From: Gammaproteobacteria bacterium
Lineage (GTDB): Bacteria; Pseudomonadota; Gammaproteobacteria; Eutrophobiales; Eutrophobiaceae
Reading direction: 5' to 3'
DNA length: 22,464 bases
Assembly: GCA_014239225.1 (NCBI GenBank)
Contig: JAAZZI010000003.1
Span: 1 to 22,464 of the forward strand
The notes beneath the pieces were generated by a model that ran no database searches, was not told where the DNA came from, and saw only the letters and a list, made by a program, of their open reading frames with translations. The translations under genes and the position numbers were made by a program. Numbering within the stretch: position 1 is the stretch's first letter; every line of letters begins with the position of its first letter. Shown piece by piece: positions 1 through 6,621 of the stretch.

Positions 1-57
1 TTATCTATCATATCCATTACATAATCTAAGGATATTATTCTAAGTTATTGATTTTAT

Positions 58-131
58 TGGCTGGGGGTAGAGGATTCGAACCTCTACTGACGGAGTCAGA
101 GTCCGTAGTGCTACCGTTACACAAACCCCCA
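58..131 (-). tRNA. glnT: tRNA-Gln (anticodon CUG), CCA encoded
   Basis: Read on the minus strand this folds into a full cloverleaf of 74 nt. The acceptor stem is TGGGGGT/ACCCCCA with discriminator G and an encoded CCA (58-60). The D arm is GTGT/GCAC, the anticodon stem ACGGA/TCCGT holds loop CTCTGAC with anticodon CTG, and the T arm is AGAGG-TTCGAAT-CCTCT. CTG reads the glutamine codon CAG. It lies 17 nt downstream of rpsI on the same strand with no visible promoter or terminator between, so it is probably processed from the ribosomal protein transcript. The identity is read from the anticodon; the gene symbol is only a generic label. Confidence 0.95.
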
Positions 132-148
132 AAGGGGTGTTACTGGTA

Positions 149-541
149 TTAACGTTTCGAGTATTGAGGTCGTTTTCGTGCTTTGTGCAGACCGACTTTC
201 TTTCGTTCTACCTCTCTCGCATCACGGGTGACAAATCCTGCCTGGCGTAGTGGTTTACGTAAGGATTCATCGTAGACCATCAGCGCACGAGTAATACCAT
301 GACGTATTGCACCGGCTTGCCCAGAGATTCCACCGCCGGCGACTGTGATATTGAAATCAAAATCCTTGGCCATCTCTACTGTTTCAAGTGGTTGACGCAC
401 AATCATTCGCCCGGTTTCGCGCCCGAAATATTGTTCAATCGTACGATTGTTGATTGTGATTTGACCGCTACCACGTTTTAAAAAAACACGTGCTGTTGAG
501 CTTTTGCGTCTTCCGGTGCCGTAACAGATTTGGTCTGCCAT
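149..541 (-). CDS. rpsI: 30S ribosomal protein S9
   Basis: S9 of the small ribosomal subunit, 130 aa, the usual bacterial length. The N-terminal GTGRRKSSTARVFLK block, the central glycine-rich AGGGISGQAGAIRHGITRAL segment and the basic tail ending KRPQYSKR are all diagnostic; in ribosomes the S9 tail reaches the P-site tRNA. Only 3 nt separate its ATG from the rplM stop codon, so the two are co-transcribed and probably translationally coupled, as in most bacteria. tRNA-Gln follows 17 nt after the stop. Nothing is missing or unusual. Confidence 0.98.
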   Translation of the reverse strand: MADQICYGTGRRKSSTARVFLKRGSGQITINNRTIEQYFGRETGRMIVRQPLETVEMAKDFDFNITVAGGGISGQAGAIRHGITRALMVYDESLRKPLRQAGFVTRDAREVERKKVGLHKARKRPQYSKR

Positions 542-544
542 TTT

Positions 545-973
545 CTAAATCTCCAGTACTTGCGGTTGTTGTGCTGCGTGATGATGTTGGTCATCTGCGT
601 AAACCTTGAGTTTGCGGAACATTTCTCTGCCTAGCGGGCCTTTTGGCAGCATACCCTTTACCGCTTTTTCAATAACTTGTTCTGGTTTTTTTTGAATCAA
701 CTTTTCAAAATTAATCGATTCGATCCCGCCTGGATAGCCAGTATGATGATAGTAGATTTTATCCTTTTGTTTATTACCACTGACACGCACATCCTTTGCA
801 TTGATAACAACAATATAATCACCAGTATCCATGTGTGGTGTATATTCTGCCTTATGCTTTCCCCGAAGACGTATCGCAATTTCAGATGCTAAACGTCCCA
901 GCGTCTTGCCGGCGGCGTTGACAACATACCAATCACGTTTGATATCATCAGGTTTTGCGCTGTAAGTTTTCAT
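545..973 (-). CDS. rplM: 50S ribosomal protein L13
   Basis: L13 is an early-assembling large subunit protein. From the ATG at 971-973 the product is 142 aa, matching the family, and begins MKTYSAKPDDIKRDWYVV. Visible L13 hallmarks are the GKTLGRLASEIA segment, LRGKHKAEYTPHMDTGDY, VRVSGNKQKDKIYYHHTGYPGG and the MLPKGPLGREMFRKLKVY block near the C-terminus. The frame stays open another 46 codons upstream, but that stretch is not L13-like and contains the promoter, so the internal ATG is chosen. The ribosome binding site is weak (AATAAG just upstream). First gene of the rplM-rpsI-tRNA unit. Confidence 0.97.
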   Translation of the reverse strand: MKTYSAKPDDIKRDWYVVNAAGKTLGRLASEIAIRLRGKHKAEYTPHMDTGDYIVVINAKDVRVSGNKQKDKIYYHHTGYPGGIESINFEKLIQKKPEQVIEKAVKGMLPKGPLGREMFRKLKVYADDQHHHAAQQPQVLEI

Positions 974-1018
974 GCTTATTTTGTAAGTGTTCCCTTTTTG
1001 GGGAAAAAAAGAGGTGGA

Positions 1019-1047
1019 ATAGTACGGATTGCCCTCTAGACTGTCAA
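1019..1047 (-). promoter_or_regulatory. Sigma-70 type promoter of rplM-rpsI-tRNA-Gln
   Basis: On the minus strand a perfect -35 TTGACA (1042-1047) is followed after exactly 17 nt by -10 TACTAT (1019-1024), so transcription should start near 1012 and give a ~40 nt leader. That leader contains a small hairpin (TTCCC/GGGAA around an A-rich loop, roughly 988-1004). L13 is known to autoregulate its mRNA in E. coli; whether this hairpin is involved here is inference. Confidence 0.75.
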
Positions 1048-1058
1048 TAATATATACA
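1029..1058 (+). promoter_or_regulatory. Possible coq7 promoter, overlapping the rplM promoter
   Basis: On the plus strand TTGCCC (1029-1034) and TATATA (1051-1056) lie 16 nt apart, or 18 nt if TATACA (1053-1058) is the -10. They overlap the divergent rplM promoter on the opposite strand, so the two could compete for polymerase. The -35 is imperfect, hence low confidence. Confidence 0.35.
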
Positions 1059-1096
1059 GTGAAATTACCAATCTGAATGATAATATTGAGTACTTT

Positions 1097-1744
1097 ATGA
1101 ATAAACGACAATTTAGCAAGCTAGATGAGTTCATTATACATATTGATAATCTGCTAGGTGAATTCTCAAAATCAGGTGACAGGGAGATTCAAAGAGAATA
1201 TCCGGCTAAAGCTCACCCGCAACCTGAGCTTAATGGGCAAGAAAAAAAACATGTCTCAGGTTTAATGCGCGTTAATCATGTTGGTGAAATTGCAGCACAA
1301 GCACTATACAAGGCGCAGGCACTTACCGCTGTCGACGATGAATTAAAAAAGATAATGAAGCAATCTGCTGATGAAGAAATCGATCATCTTGATTGGTGCG
1401 AGCAACGATTAAATGAATTAGATGGCCACGTTAGCTATTTAATACCGATTTGGTATTTAGGTTCGTTTGGTATTGGTGTCCTTGCGGGAGTTTTTGGCGA
1501 TAAATGGAATTTAGGTTTTATAGCAGAAACAGAGCATCAAGTGGTAAGGCATCTTGAAAAACATCTGGAAGAATTACCGGAAGGCGATGAACGGAGCAGG
1601 GCTATTTTAGAACAAATGCGCGAAGATGAATCACATCACGCAGCAGCAGCAGAAACGCGTGGCGCAAAAAAGTTACCTGAAGGCATTAAGCGTTTAATGA
1701 TGTTGGCATCAAAACTTATGACGAAAACAGCCTACCGTATTTAA
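1097..1744 (+). CDS. coq7: 2-polyprenyl-3-methyl-6-methoxy-1,4-benzoquinone monooxygenase (Coq7)
   Basis: Hydroxylates demethoxyubiquinone, the penultimate step of ubiquinone synthesis, at the inner membrane using a carboxylate-bridged di-iron centre. The 215 aa protein shows the ferritin-like ligand set: E64 in NHVGE, E94 and H97 in DEEIDH, E146 in ETEH, and E178 with H181 in EDESHH. A hydrophobic stretch at about 113-134 (SYLIPIWYLGSFGIGVLAGV) is the usual membrane-contacting region. The start has a modest TTGAG eight bases upstream. The gene stands alone, divergent from rplM. Presence of Coq7 implies aerobic ubiquinone synthesis; enterics use the unrelated flavoprotein UbiF instead. Confidence 0.96.
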   Translation: MNKRQFSKLDEFIIHIDNLLGEFSKSGDREIQREYPAKAHPQPELNGQEKKHVSGLMRVNHVGEIAAQALYKAQALTAVDDELKKIMKQSADEEIDHLDWCEQRLNELDGHVSYLIPIWYLGSFGIGVLAGVFGDKWNLGFIAETEHQVVRHLEKHLEELPEGDERSRAILEQMREDESHHAAAAETRGAKKLPEGIKRLMMLASKLMTKTAYRI

Positions 1745-1758
1745 TTATAAACTTACCT

Positions 1759-1785
1759 CTTGAAAAATATTTGTACGCCCCAATT
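1759..1785 (+). promoter_or_regulatory. Heat-shock (sigma-32/RpoH) promoter of the Hsp20 gene
   Basis: CTTGAA (1759-1764, continuing as CTTGAAA) is followed after 13 nt by CCCCAATT (1778-1785). This closely fits the RpoH consensus CTTGAA-N13-CCCCAT and has the same spacing I recall for the E. coli groE heat-shock promoter. It sits about 45 nt upstream of the start codon of a small heat-shock protein, which is the expected context. No conventional -35/-10 pair competes in this short gap. Confidence 0.8.
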
Positions 1786-1825
1786 TGTTTAGTTAGTAAC
1801 ACAGAACTAAATTTCGGAGGTTAAA

Positions 1826-2263
1826 ATGTTTTTAGTAAATCATGAACCATGGAGTCTTTTAGATAAGTTTCATCAACAGTTAAGTAATTTGTCTTATTCA
1901 GATAGCGATAGCTATTATTCAAATACTTCAACAGGCCATTGGCGCCCAGCAGTTGATATAAAAGAAGAGAAAGATCGCTTCTTGATTATTGCAGACGTTC
2001 CAGGCGTCAGTCCAACGGATATCGAGATTATGATGGAGAAGGGCGTGTTAACCATTAAAGGCGAACGACATTCGCAAATGGAAGATGATAATAAAACTTA
2101 CAAACGTGTAGAACGTACATGCGGAACTTTTTATAGACGCTTTAGTTTGCCAGATACAGCTGATAGTGAGCGTATTGAAGCCAAAGGAAATAATGGTATT
2201 TTAGAGGTTGTCATTCCGAAACATGAAAAAGTGCAACCACGTAAAATAGAAGTCAAAAGTTAA
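1826..2263 (+). CDS. Small heat-shock protein, Hsp20/alpha-crystallin family
   Basis: ATP-independent cytoplasmic chaperone that binds unfolding proteins and holds them for refolding. The 145 aa product has a short variable N-terminus rich in serine and tyrosine (1-38), then an alpha-crystallin domain from about 39 to 138 beginning WRPAVDIKEEKDRFLI. It includes DVPGV (57-61), FYRRFSLP (102-109) and the family signature NGILEVVIPK (123-132). The start is well supported by CGGAGG five bases before the ATG. It is a single-gene unit with an RpoH-type promoter in front and a terminator behind. The C-terminal IEV (141-143) may act as the I-x-V anchor used for oligomer assembly. It resembles class A/ibp-type proteins, but I do not assign a specific symbol. 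Confidence 0.93.
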   Translation: MFLVNHEPWSLLDKFHQQLSNLSYSDSDSYYSNTSTGHWRPAVDIKEEKDRFLIIADVPGVSPTDIEIMMEKGVLTIKGERHSQMEDDNKTYKRVERTCGTFYRRFSLPDTADSERIEAKGNNGILEVVIPKHEKVQPRKIEVKS

Positions 2264-2271
2264 GACAAATT

Positions 2272-2310
2272 ACAGAAAAGGTCTAATATTTGGCCTTTTC
2301 TGTTATTTTT
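2272..2310 (+). terminator. Intrinsic terminator after the Hsp20 gene
   Basis: A perfect 10 bp inverted repeat ACAGAAAAGG / CCTTTTCTGT (2272-2281 and 2294-2303) can be extended inward by two pairs around an 8 nt loop and is followed by TATTTTT. It lies nine bases past the stop codon. Confidence 0.8.
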
Positions 2311-2333
2311 AATATATAAGCTTGTTTTTTATT

Positions 2334-2361
2334 GAACTTATCACATACGATACTTCACTAA
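2334..2361 (+). promoter_or_regulatory. Weak sigma-E-like element upstream of the DegQ-like gene
   Basis: GAACTT (2334-2339), 15 nt, then TCACTAA (2355-2361) partly resembles the extracytoplasmic stress (RpoE) pattern GAACTT-N15/16-TCTRA. DegP-type proteases are classic RpoE targets, which is why it is noted. The -10 half is imperfect. Confidence 0.25.
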
Positions 2362-2390
2362 TAAATAAAAATATCACAACTAGTAAAAAT

Positions 2391-3758
2391 ATGATTAATA
2401 CGTTTCCGAAGTTTTTATCCGCTGTTTTATTTGCAGTGTGTTCGTTTTTAACTGTTTCAGCAAATGCTGTTTTACCGTATGGAGAGTTACCCAGTCTTGC
2501 TCCAATGTTAGATGATGTGACTCCTGGAGTGGTGAATATTGCTACCGAAGGTCGTGTTAAGCAACGCCAAAGCCCATTATTTTCAGATCCTTTTTTCCGA
2601 CATTTTTTTAAAATTCCTGACCAACCCGTTGAGCGTAAAACAAGCAGTTTAGGTTCAGGGGTAATCGTTGATTCAAAACGTGGATTGGTATTAACCAATA
2701 ATCACGTTATTGCAAATGCGATACAAATTACAGTGACGCTACGGGATGGCCGACAACTTGAAGCTGAAATTGTTGGGGCGGACCCGGAGACTGATATTGC
2801 GGTGCTTAAAATGCCAACTGAAAACTTAACGGCATTAAAAACAACGGATTCAGATGATTTACGCGTGGGTGATTTTGTTGTTGCTATAGGTAATCCATTT
2901 GGCTTGGGTCAAACGGTGACTTCAGGAATCATTAGTGCGCTCGGTCGTAGTGGTTTGGGTATCGAAGAATACGAAGATTTTATTCAAACTGATGCATCAA
3001 TTAATCCAGGAAATTCAGGCGGCGCATTGGTTAATCTCAGAGGAGAGCTTGTTGGCATAAATACAGCAATTTTTTCTCAAAGTGGTGCGAGCCATGGTAT
3101 TGGTTTTGCGATACCAATTAATCTTGCATTACGAATAATGGAGCAAATTCTTAATACGGGCGAAGTAAAGCGTGGTTTTCTTGGGGTTAGTATTCAGGAT
3201 ATTAGTCCGGCACTTGCTGAGGCTTTTGGTCTGAGTAAAAAGAATGGCGCATTGATTAATAAAGTACTTAAAGATTCTCCAGCTGATAAAGCCGGTTTAC
3301 TTCCAGGCGATATTGTTATTTCAATTGATGGTAAAAAAATAAGAAATGCAAATGATGTGAGAAATAGAATCGGTCTTTTACCTGTTGGAGAAAAAATCAA
3401 GTTTAAGCTACTACGTGACGGTAAAGAGTCTGAGTTTATTGTATTAGTTGATGAGAGTACTCAAGAAGAAACAAAACCCAAGGTAAGCAATGAATTACTC
3501 CGAGGTGTCACTGTTGGTGATATTCAAAAAGGCAGTCCTTATTATGGCAAGATCGAGGGTGTACTGATCTTAGATATTCAGCGTGGCAGTCTTGCATGGA
3601 AAAGTGGTCTCAGGGCTAATGATGTTGTTACCTCAGTCAATAAAGGTCCGATTAAAAATCTGGATGAATTTTTATTAGCTGTTGATAAAAAAGAGAATGC
3701 ACTTTTGTTTAGAATAGTTAGAGGAAATATGGCAACATTTATTGTTATTAAAAAATAA
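2391..3758 (+). CDS. degQ: DegQ/HtrA-family periplasmic serine endoprotease with two PDZ domains
   Basis: Periplasmic protease and chaperone that degrades misfolded envelope proteins. From the ATG at 2391 the product is 455 aa, the length of E. coli DegQ, and starts with a clear signal peptide (basic MINTFPK, hydrophobic core, likely cleavage after VSANA near residue 26). An in-frame ATG at 2322 would put 23 hydrophilic residues in front of the signal and is rejected. The catalytic triad is H105 (TNNHVI), D135 (ETDIAVLK) and S209 (INPGNSGGAL). PDZ1 begins near RGFLGVSIQD (about 262) and PDZ2 near LLRGVTVGD (about 370). No clear Shine-Dalgarno is seen. The neighbourhood of rplM-rpsI and zapE matches where degQ/degS lie in enterics; the single gene may cover both roles. 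Confidence 0.93.
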   Translation: MINTFPKFLSAVLFAVCSFLTVSANAVLPYGELPSLAPMLDDVTPGVVNIATEGRVKQRQSPLFSDPFFRHFFKIPDQPVERKTSSLGSGVIVDSKRGLVLTNNHVIANAIQITVTLRDGRQLEAEIVGADPETDIAVLKMPTENLTALKTTDSDDLRVGDFVVAIGNPFGLGQTVTSGIISALGRSGLGIEEYEDFIQTDASINPGNSGGALVNLRGELVGINTAIFSQSGASHGIGFAIPINLALRIMEQILNTGEVKRGFLGVSIQDISPALAEAFGLSKKNGALINKVLKDSPADKAGLLPGDIVISIDGKKIRNANDVRNRIGLLPVGEKIKFKLLRDGKESEFIVLVDESTQEETKPKVSNELLRGVTVGDIQKGSPYYGKIEGVLILDIQRGSLAWKSGLRANDVVTSVNKGPIKNLDEFLLAVDKKENALLFRIVRGNMATFIVIKK

Positions 3759-3786
3759 ATAAGACAATCATTAATAAATATTTAAT

Positions 3787-4581
3787 TTATATACGCTCAC
3801 TAACTTTCAGCAATTCTTCTTTTTGTAAAAAGTCATTTTTACTTGTAACTATCTTGTTTAATAATTCAACATCTACGTACGTATTTTTACAATCAAAGTT
3901 TTTATTAACACTAAATGTACTATCAGGCTCACCTAGATTATTTACCACTAAAGATGCTCCGTTGAAATCACTATCCTTTGTATAGGCATGTGTTGTGATA
4001 ATAGTGCGTAAACCTGCAGTCAAGGCGGAGATATTGCCATTTGCTGTATCTTCAATGGCAACACAATTTTCAGCGGATAAGTTAAGGTTCAATAATGCGT
4101 TATGGTAAATTTCCGGAGATGGTTTTTTTTCTAAAACAATATCGCTTGTGACAATCGTGTTAAACAATTGTTCGGGTTGAGTATCCAAATTTTTTTTAAT
4201 CAGAGTAGTAAAATTTGCGCTGGAGGAATTAGTCGCGATTCCAAGCTTTATATTAAGGTTCTTTGCCTCAGTGATTAATCTTTTAATACCCGGGCGAAGT
4301 TTAATATCAGCACTTATTAGCATAGAACGATAATATTCTGATTTACATTCATGCAGTTCTTTGATGAAGCTATTATCTATGTTGATTGTGTTGTCTTCAG
4401 TCAGACATTTTCTGATTCTTTCTTTTCCGCCAGAGATAAATAATAGCTCATGGTATTTTTCTCTTGACCAATGCCAGTTAAGATTATATTCAGAAAAAGC
4501 TTTGTTGAATGCCTGACGGTGAATATCTTCAGTATCAGCAATTGTACCATCTACATCGAATATAATGCCTTCTAGTTTCAT
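3787..4581 (-). CDS. cbbY: HAD-superfamily phosphatase, CbbY-like
   Basis: A 264 aa HAD hydrolase, subfamily IA, with all four motifs: nucleophile D9 and acid D11 in FDVDGT, T117 in ATNSS, K153 in EKKPSP, and E177-D178 in IEDTANG. The beginning (DVDGTIADTEDIHRQAFN, and GGKERIRKCL near 51-60) closely resembles CbbY of autotrophs such as Rhodobacter, which removes xylulose-1,5-bisphosphate, an inhibitor of Rubisco. That function is inferred from similarity of this N-terminal half; a beta-phosphoglucomutase or phosphoglycolate phosphatase role is the alternative. It faces degQ tail to tail with 28 nt between and no obvious terminator. A 53 nt gap separates it from rmuC upstream on the same strand. 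No Shine-Dalgarno is evident. Confidence 0.78.
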   Translation of the reverse strand: MKLEGIIFDVDGTIADTEDIHRQAFNKAFSEYNLNWHWSREKYHELLFISGGKERIRKCLTEDNTINIDNSFIKELHECKSEYYRSMLISADIKLRPGIKRLITEAKNLNIKLGIATNSSSANFTTLIKKNLDTQPEQLFNTIVTSDIVLEKKPSPEIYHNALLNLNLSAENCVAIEDTANGNISALTAGLRTIITTHAYTKDSDFNGASLVVNNLGEPDSTFSVNKNFDCKNTYVDVELLNKIVTSKNDFLQKEELLKVSERI

Positions 4582-4634
4582 TTTTAATAATGGTTGTTGG
4601 TTAATTTATGTTAAATTTTGATAGATGGCTAAAG

Positions 4635-5828
4635 TTAATCTTTTTCACTATCTATATGCTTTTCTGAGCCAAAACCAAGAATTTTAGTAGAGTCTTCAGT
4701 TGGTAATTCTTCGACATCTTTCAATTTTTTTTGCATCGCCCTTGTTCGGACACCTGCTTTGTCAATTGTTCCTGAGGCTCTATCAAGTTGAGTTTTCACT
4801 TTTGATAGGACATCGCCAAACGCACTAAATTCAGTTTTTACCGCAGATAATATTCTTCGAACTTCACTAGATCTATTTTCGATTGCTAAAGTTCTGAAAC
4901 CCATGCTTAGGCTACTCAAGATAGCGGATAAATTTGTGGGCCCTGCAACGACGATACGCTGATGTTGTAGATCATCTAGCATTCCTGGCTGTCTTACTAT
5001 TTCTGCATATAAACCCTCTGTAGGTAAGAACATGATTGCAAAATCAGTTGTATGTGGCGGATCAATGTATTTATCAGAAATATCTTTTGCTGACTTCTTA
5101 ATGGTACGAATTAATTCAGCCGATGCCTTTTCAATAGCATCAGTATCAGATTTTTCTGAGGCATCTTTTAATCTAATGTAACTTTCCTGAGGAAACTTAG
5201 AGTCAATGGGCAGCCATACTTGTGATGAATTACCGTGTCCTGGAAGACGAACTGCATATTCTACGATTTCATCTGAACTTTCTTTTGGCTTAACATTTTT
5301 TGCATATTGATCTGGTGTTAATATTTGTTCCAGAATATTACCGAGTTGATACTCACCCCATGTTCCTCTTGTTTTAACATTAGTTAGGACTTTTTTTAAA
5401 TCACCAACGCCAGTTGCCAGGCTTTGCATTTCACCTAGACCACGTTGAACTGCCTCTAGTTGGTCCCCAACTATTTTAAATGATTCTCCCAATCTTTTTT
5501 CTAATGTAGATTGAAGTTTTTCATCTACAGTTTGTCGCATTTGTTCTAATTTTTTTTCATTACTTTCTTGCAGGTGTTTAAGATGTTTGTCTATTACATT
5601 GTGCAGGTTATCGATAGATTCTCGTTGCGATCTACTTTTTTCTTCTATCGTTTTTACTACTTCTTCTCGTAATTTACGTGCACTATCGGAGTTTTCGTTA
5701 CGCCCGAGACGAAGTTCATCACGTACTATATTTTGGTCAGCATTCTTTCTTTTTGAAAAGATTAAAAAAAGAACAACAATCCCGATGCAGGATGCAATAA
5801 ATATCAGTTCGTTGGGTATAGGGACCAT
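4635..5828 (-). CDS. rmuC: RmuC-family DNA recombination protein
   Basis: RmuC proteins limit recombination at inverted repeats and carry a nuclease-like fold; the biochemical activity is not settled. The 397 aa product has one N-terminal membrane anchor (about 7-25), a long charged coiled coil (about 40-130), then the RmuC domain with RGTWGEYQLGNILEQIL (154-170) and LPIDSKFPQESY (206-217), the two most recognisable family blocks. The C-terminal tail is short and charged. The gene follows the YugP-like peptidase by 15 nt and precedes the cbbY-like gene, so the three may form one transcript. No clear ribosome binding site is seen, consistent with coupling to the upstream gene. Confidence 0.93.
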   Translation of the reverse strand: MVPIPNELIFIASCIGIVVLFLIFSKRKNADQNIVRDELRLGRNENSDSARKLREEVVKTIEEKSRSQRESIDNLHNVIDKHLKHLQESNEKKLEQMRQTVDEKLQSTLEKRLGESFKIVGDQLEAVQRGLGEMQSLATGVGDLKKVLTNVKTRGTWGEYQLGNILEQILTPDQYAKNVKPKESSDEIVEYAVRLPGHGNSSQVWLPIDSKFPQESYIRLKDASEKSDTDAIEKASAELIRTIKKSAKDISDKYIDPPHTTDFAIMFLPTEGLYAEIVRQPGMLDDLQHQRIVVAGPTNLSAILSSLSMGFRTLAIENRSSEVRRILSAVKTEFSAFGDVLSKVKTQLDRASGTIDKAGVRTRAMQKKLKDVEELPTEDSTKILGFGSEKHIDSEKD

Positions 5829-5843
5829 AATTTTTTAATCTAT

Positions 5844-6530
5844 CTAACGCCTGAGTATCAGGAACCACCGATAAAAATTGAGCAGACTACTTAATGAGGC
5901 CGAGACATAGGTAAGCGCCGCCGCCGTAAGAATCTTTTTTGCAATCGGCATTGTTGATTCTGATAAATATTCCCCTTCACTTAAAATTGGAAGCGCCCGA
6001 TTAAAACTTGCATCAAATTCTACTGGTAAAGTAAAGATATGAAGAATAATTGGCAAACACATAATCGTAAAACCCGCCAATAACATAATAAACCCAGCAA
6101 TGGGTATCTTCACCAAAATAAACGCAAAAGGCGAGCTAATTAAAATAATGGATGCAATTTTTTCTGCAATAGCGGCAATTTTTGCTAATTTAGTTCTTAA
6201 TAATAATGGTTTGTAATCAGTTTTATGCTGGAGTGCATGCCCAAATTCGTGTGCAGCGATTGTCACTGCAGCCAATGATTTCTCATCATAATTCGATTCA
6301 GAGAGACAGATTGTTTTTGTTTCAGGGTTATAATGATCGTTTCCATTTTCAACTTTCTTGATTGTAACCTCATCTAATTCAAAACGGTTAATCAAATGCT
6401 GAGCAAACTCTCCGCCGGTACCCGGCAGTGTTTCAATTGGTTCGCTATATTTTTTTATTACTTTTTTTACCCAGAATTGGGGAAAAAGTAAGATAATAAA
6501 TAATAGAAACAGTACTAATACTGGAAGCAT
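5844..6530 (-). CDS. Membrane zinc metallopeptidase, YugP-like (Zn_peptidase_2)
   Basis: A 228 aa integral membrane protein with the zinc-binding HEFGH helix (H94, E95, H98) in IAAHEFGHALQH and a probable third ligand E171 in LPVEFDAS. Before it stands the family segment HYNPETKTICLSESNY (66-81). Membrane segments are at about 1-20, 124-141, 144-166 and 200-222. The pattern fits the YugP family (Zn-dependent neutral protease 2), known mainly by sequence; the substrate is unknown and a role in membrane protein turnover is inference. It is first in a run of three minus-strand genes with rmuC 15 nt downstream. It is divergent from zapE with a 91 nt gap. Confidence 0.85.
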   Translation of the reverse strand: MLPVLVLFLLFIILLFPQFWVKKVIKKYSEPIETLPGTGGEFAQHLINRFELDEVTIKKVENGNDHYNPETKTICLSESNYDEKSLAAVTIAAHEFGHALQHKTDYKPLLLRTKLAKIAAIAEKIASIILISSPFAFILVKIPIAGFIMLLAGFTIMCLPIILHIFTLPVEFDASFNRALPILSEGEYLSESTMPIAKKILTAAALTYVSASLSSLLNFYRWFLILRR

Positions 6531-6562
6531 GGTCGGCTCATGGTACTATTTCAGTTTTAACT

Positions 6563-6592
6563 TTGACTAGCTTTTGTTGCGTAACCATATAT
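6563..6592 (+). promoter_or_regulatory. Possible zapE promoter
   Basis: TTGACT (6563-6568) with CATATA (6586-6591, spacer 17) or ATATAT (6587-6592, spacer 18) lies about 30 nt before the zapE ATG. The -35 is good and the -10 only fair. Confidence 0.4.
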
Positions 6593-6621
6593 GAGCTAAT
6601 AATACATAAAAATAATTAAAA

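Noticed and set aside
10..36. ATATCC/GGATAT repeat past the tRNA as a terminator
   Set aside because: Only 6 bp with a 14 nt loop and no T tract in the right orientation.
974..1111. 46-codon upstream extension of rplM
   Set aside because: Residues are not L13-like, and the region contains the rplM promoter and part of coq7. The internal ATG at 971-973 gives the standard 142 aa protein.
2322..2390. Earlier in-frame ATG for the DegQ-like protease
   Set aside because: It would place 23 polar residues before a well-formed signal peptide; the start at 2391 gives the E. coli DegQ length.
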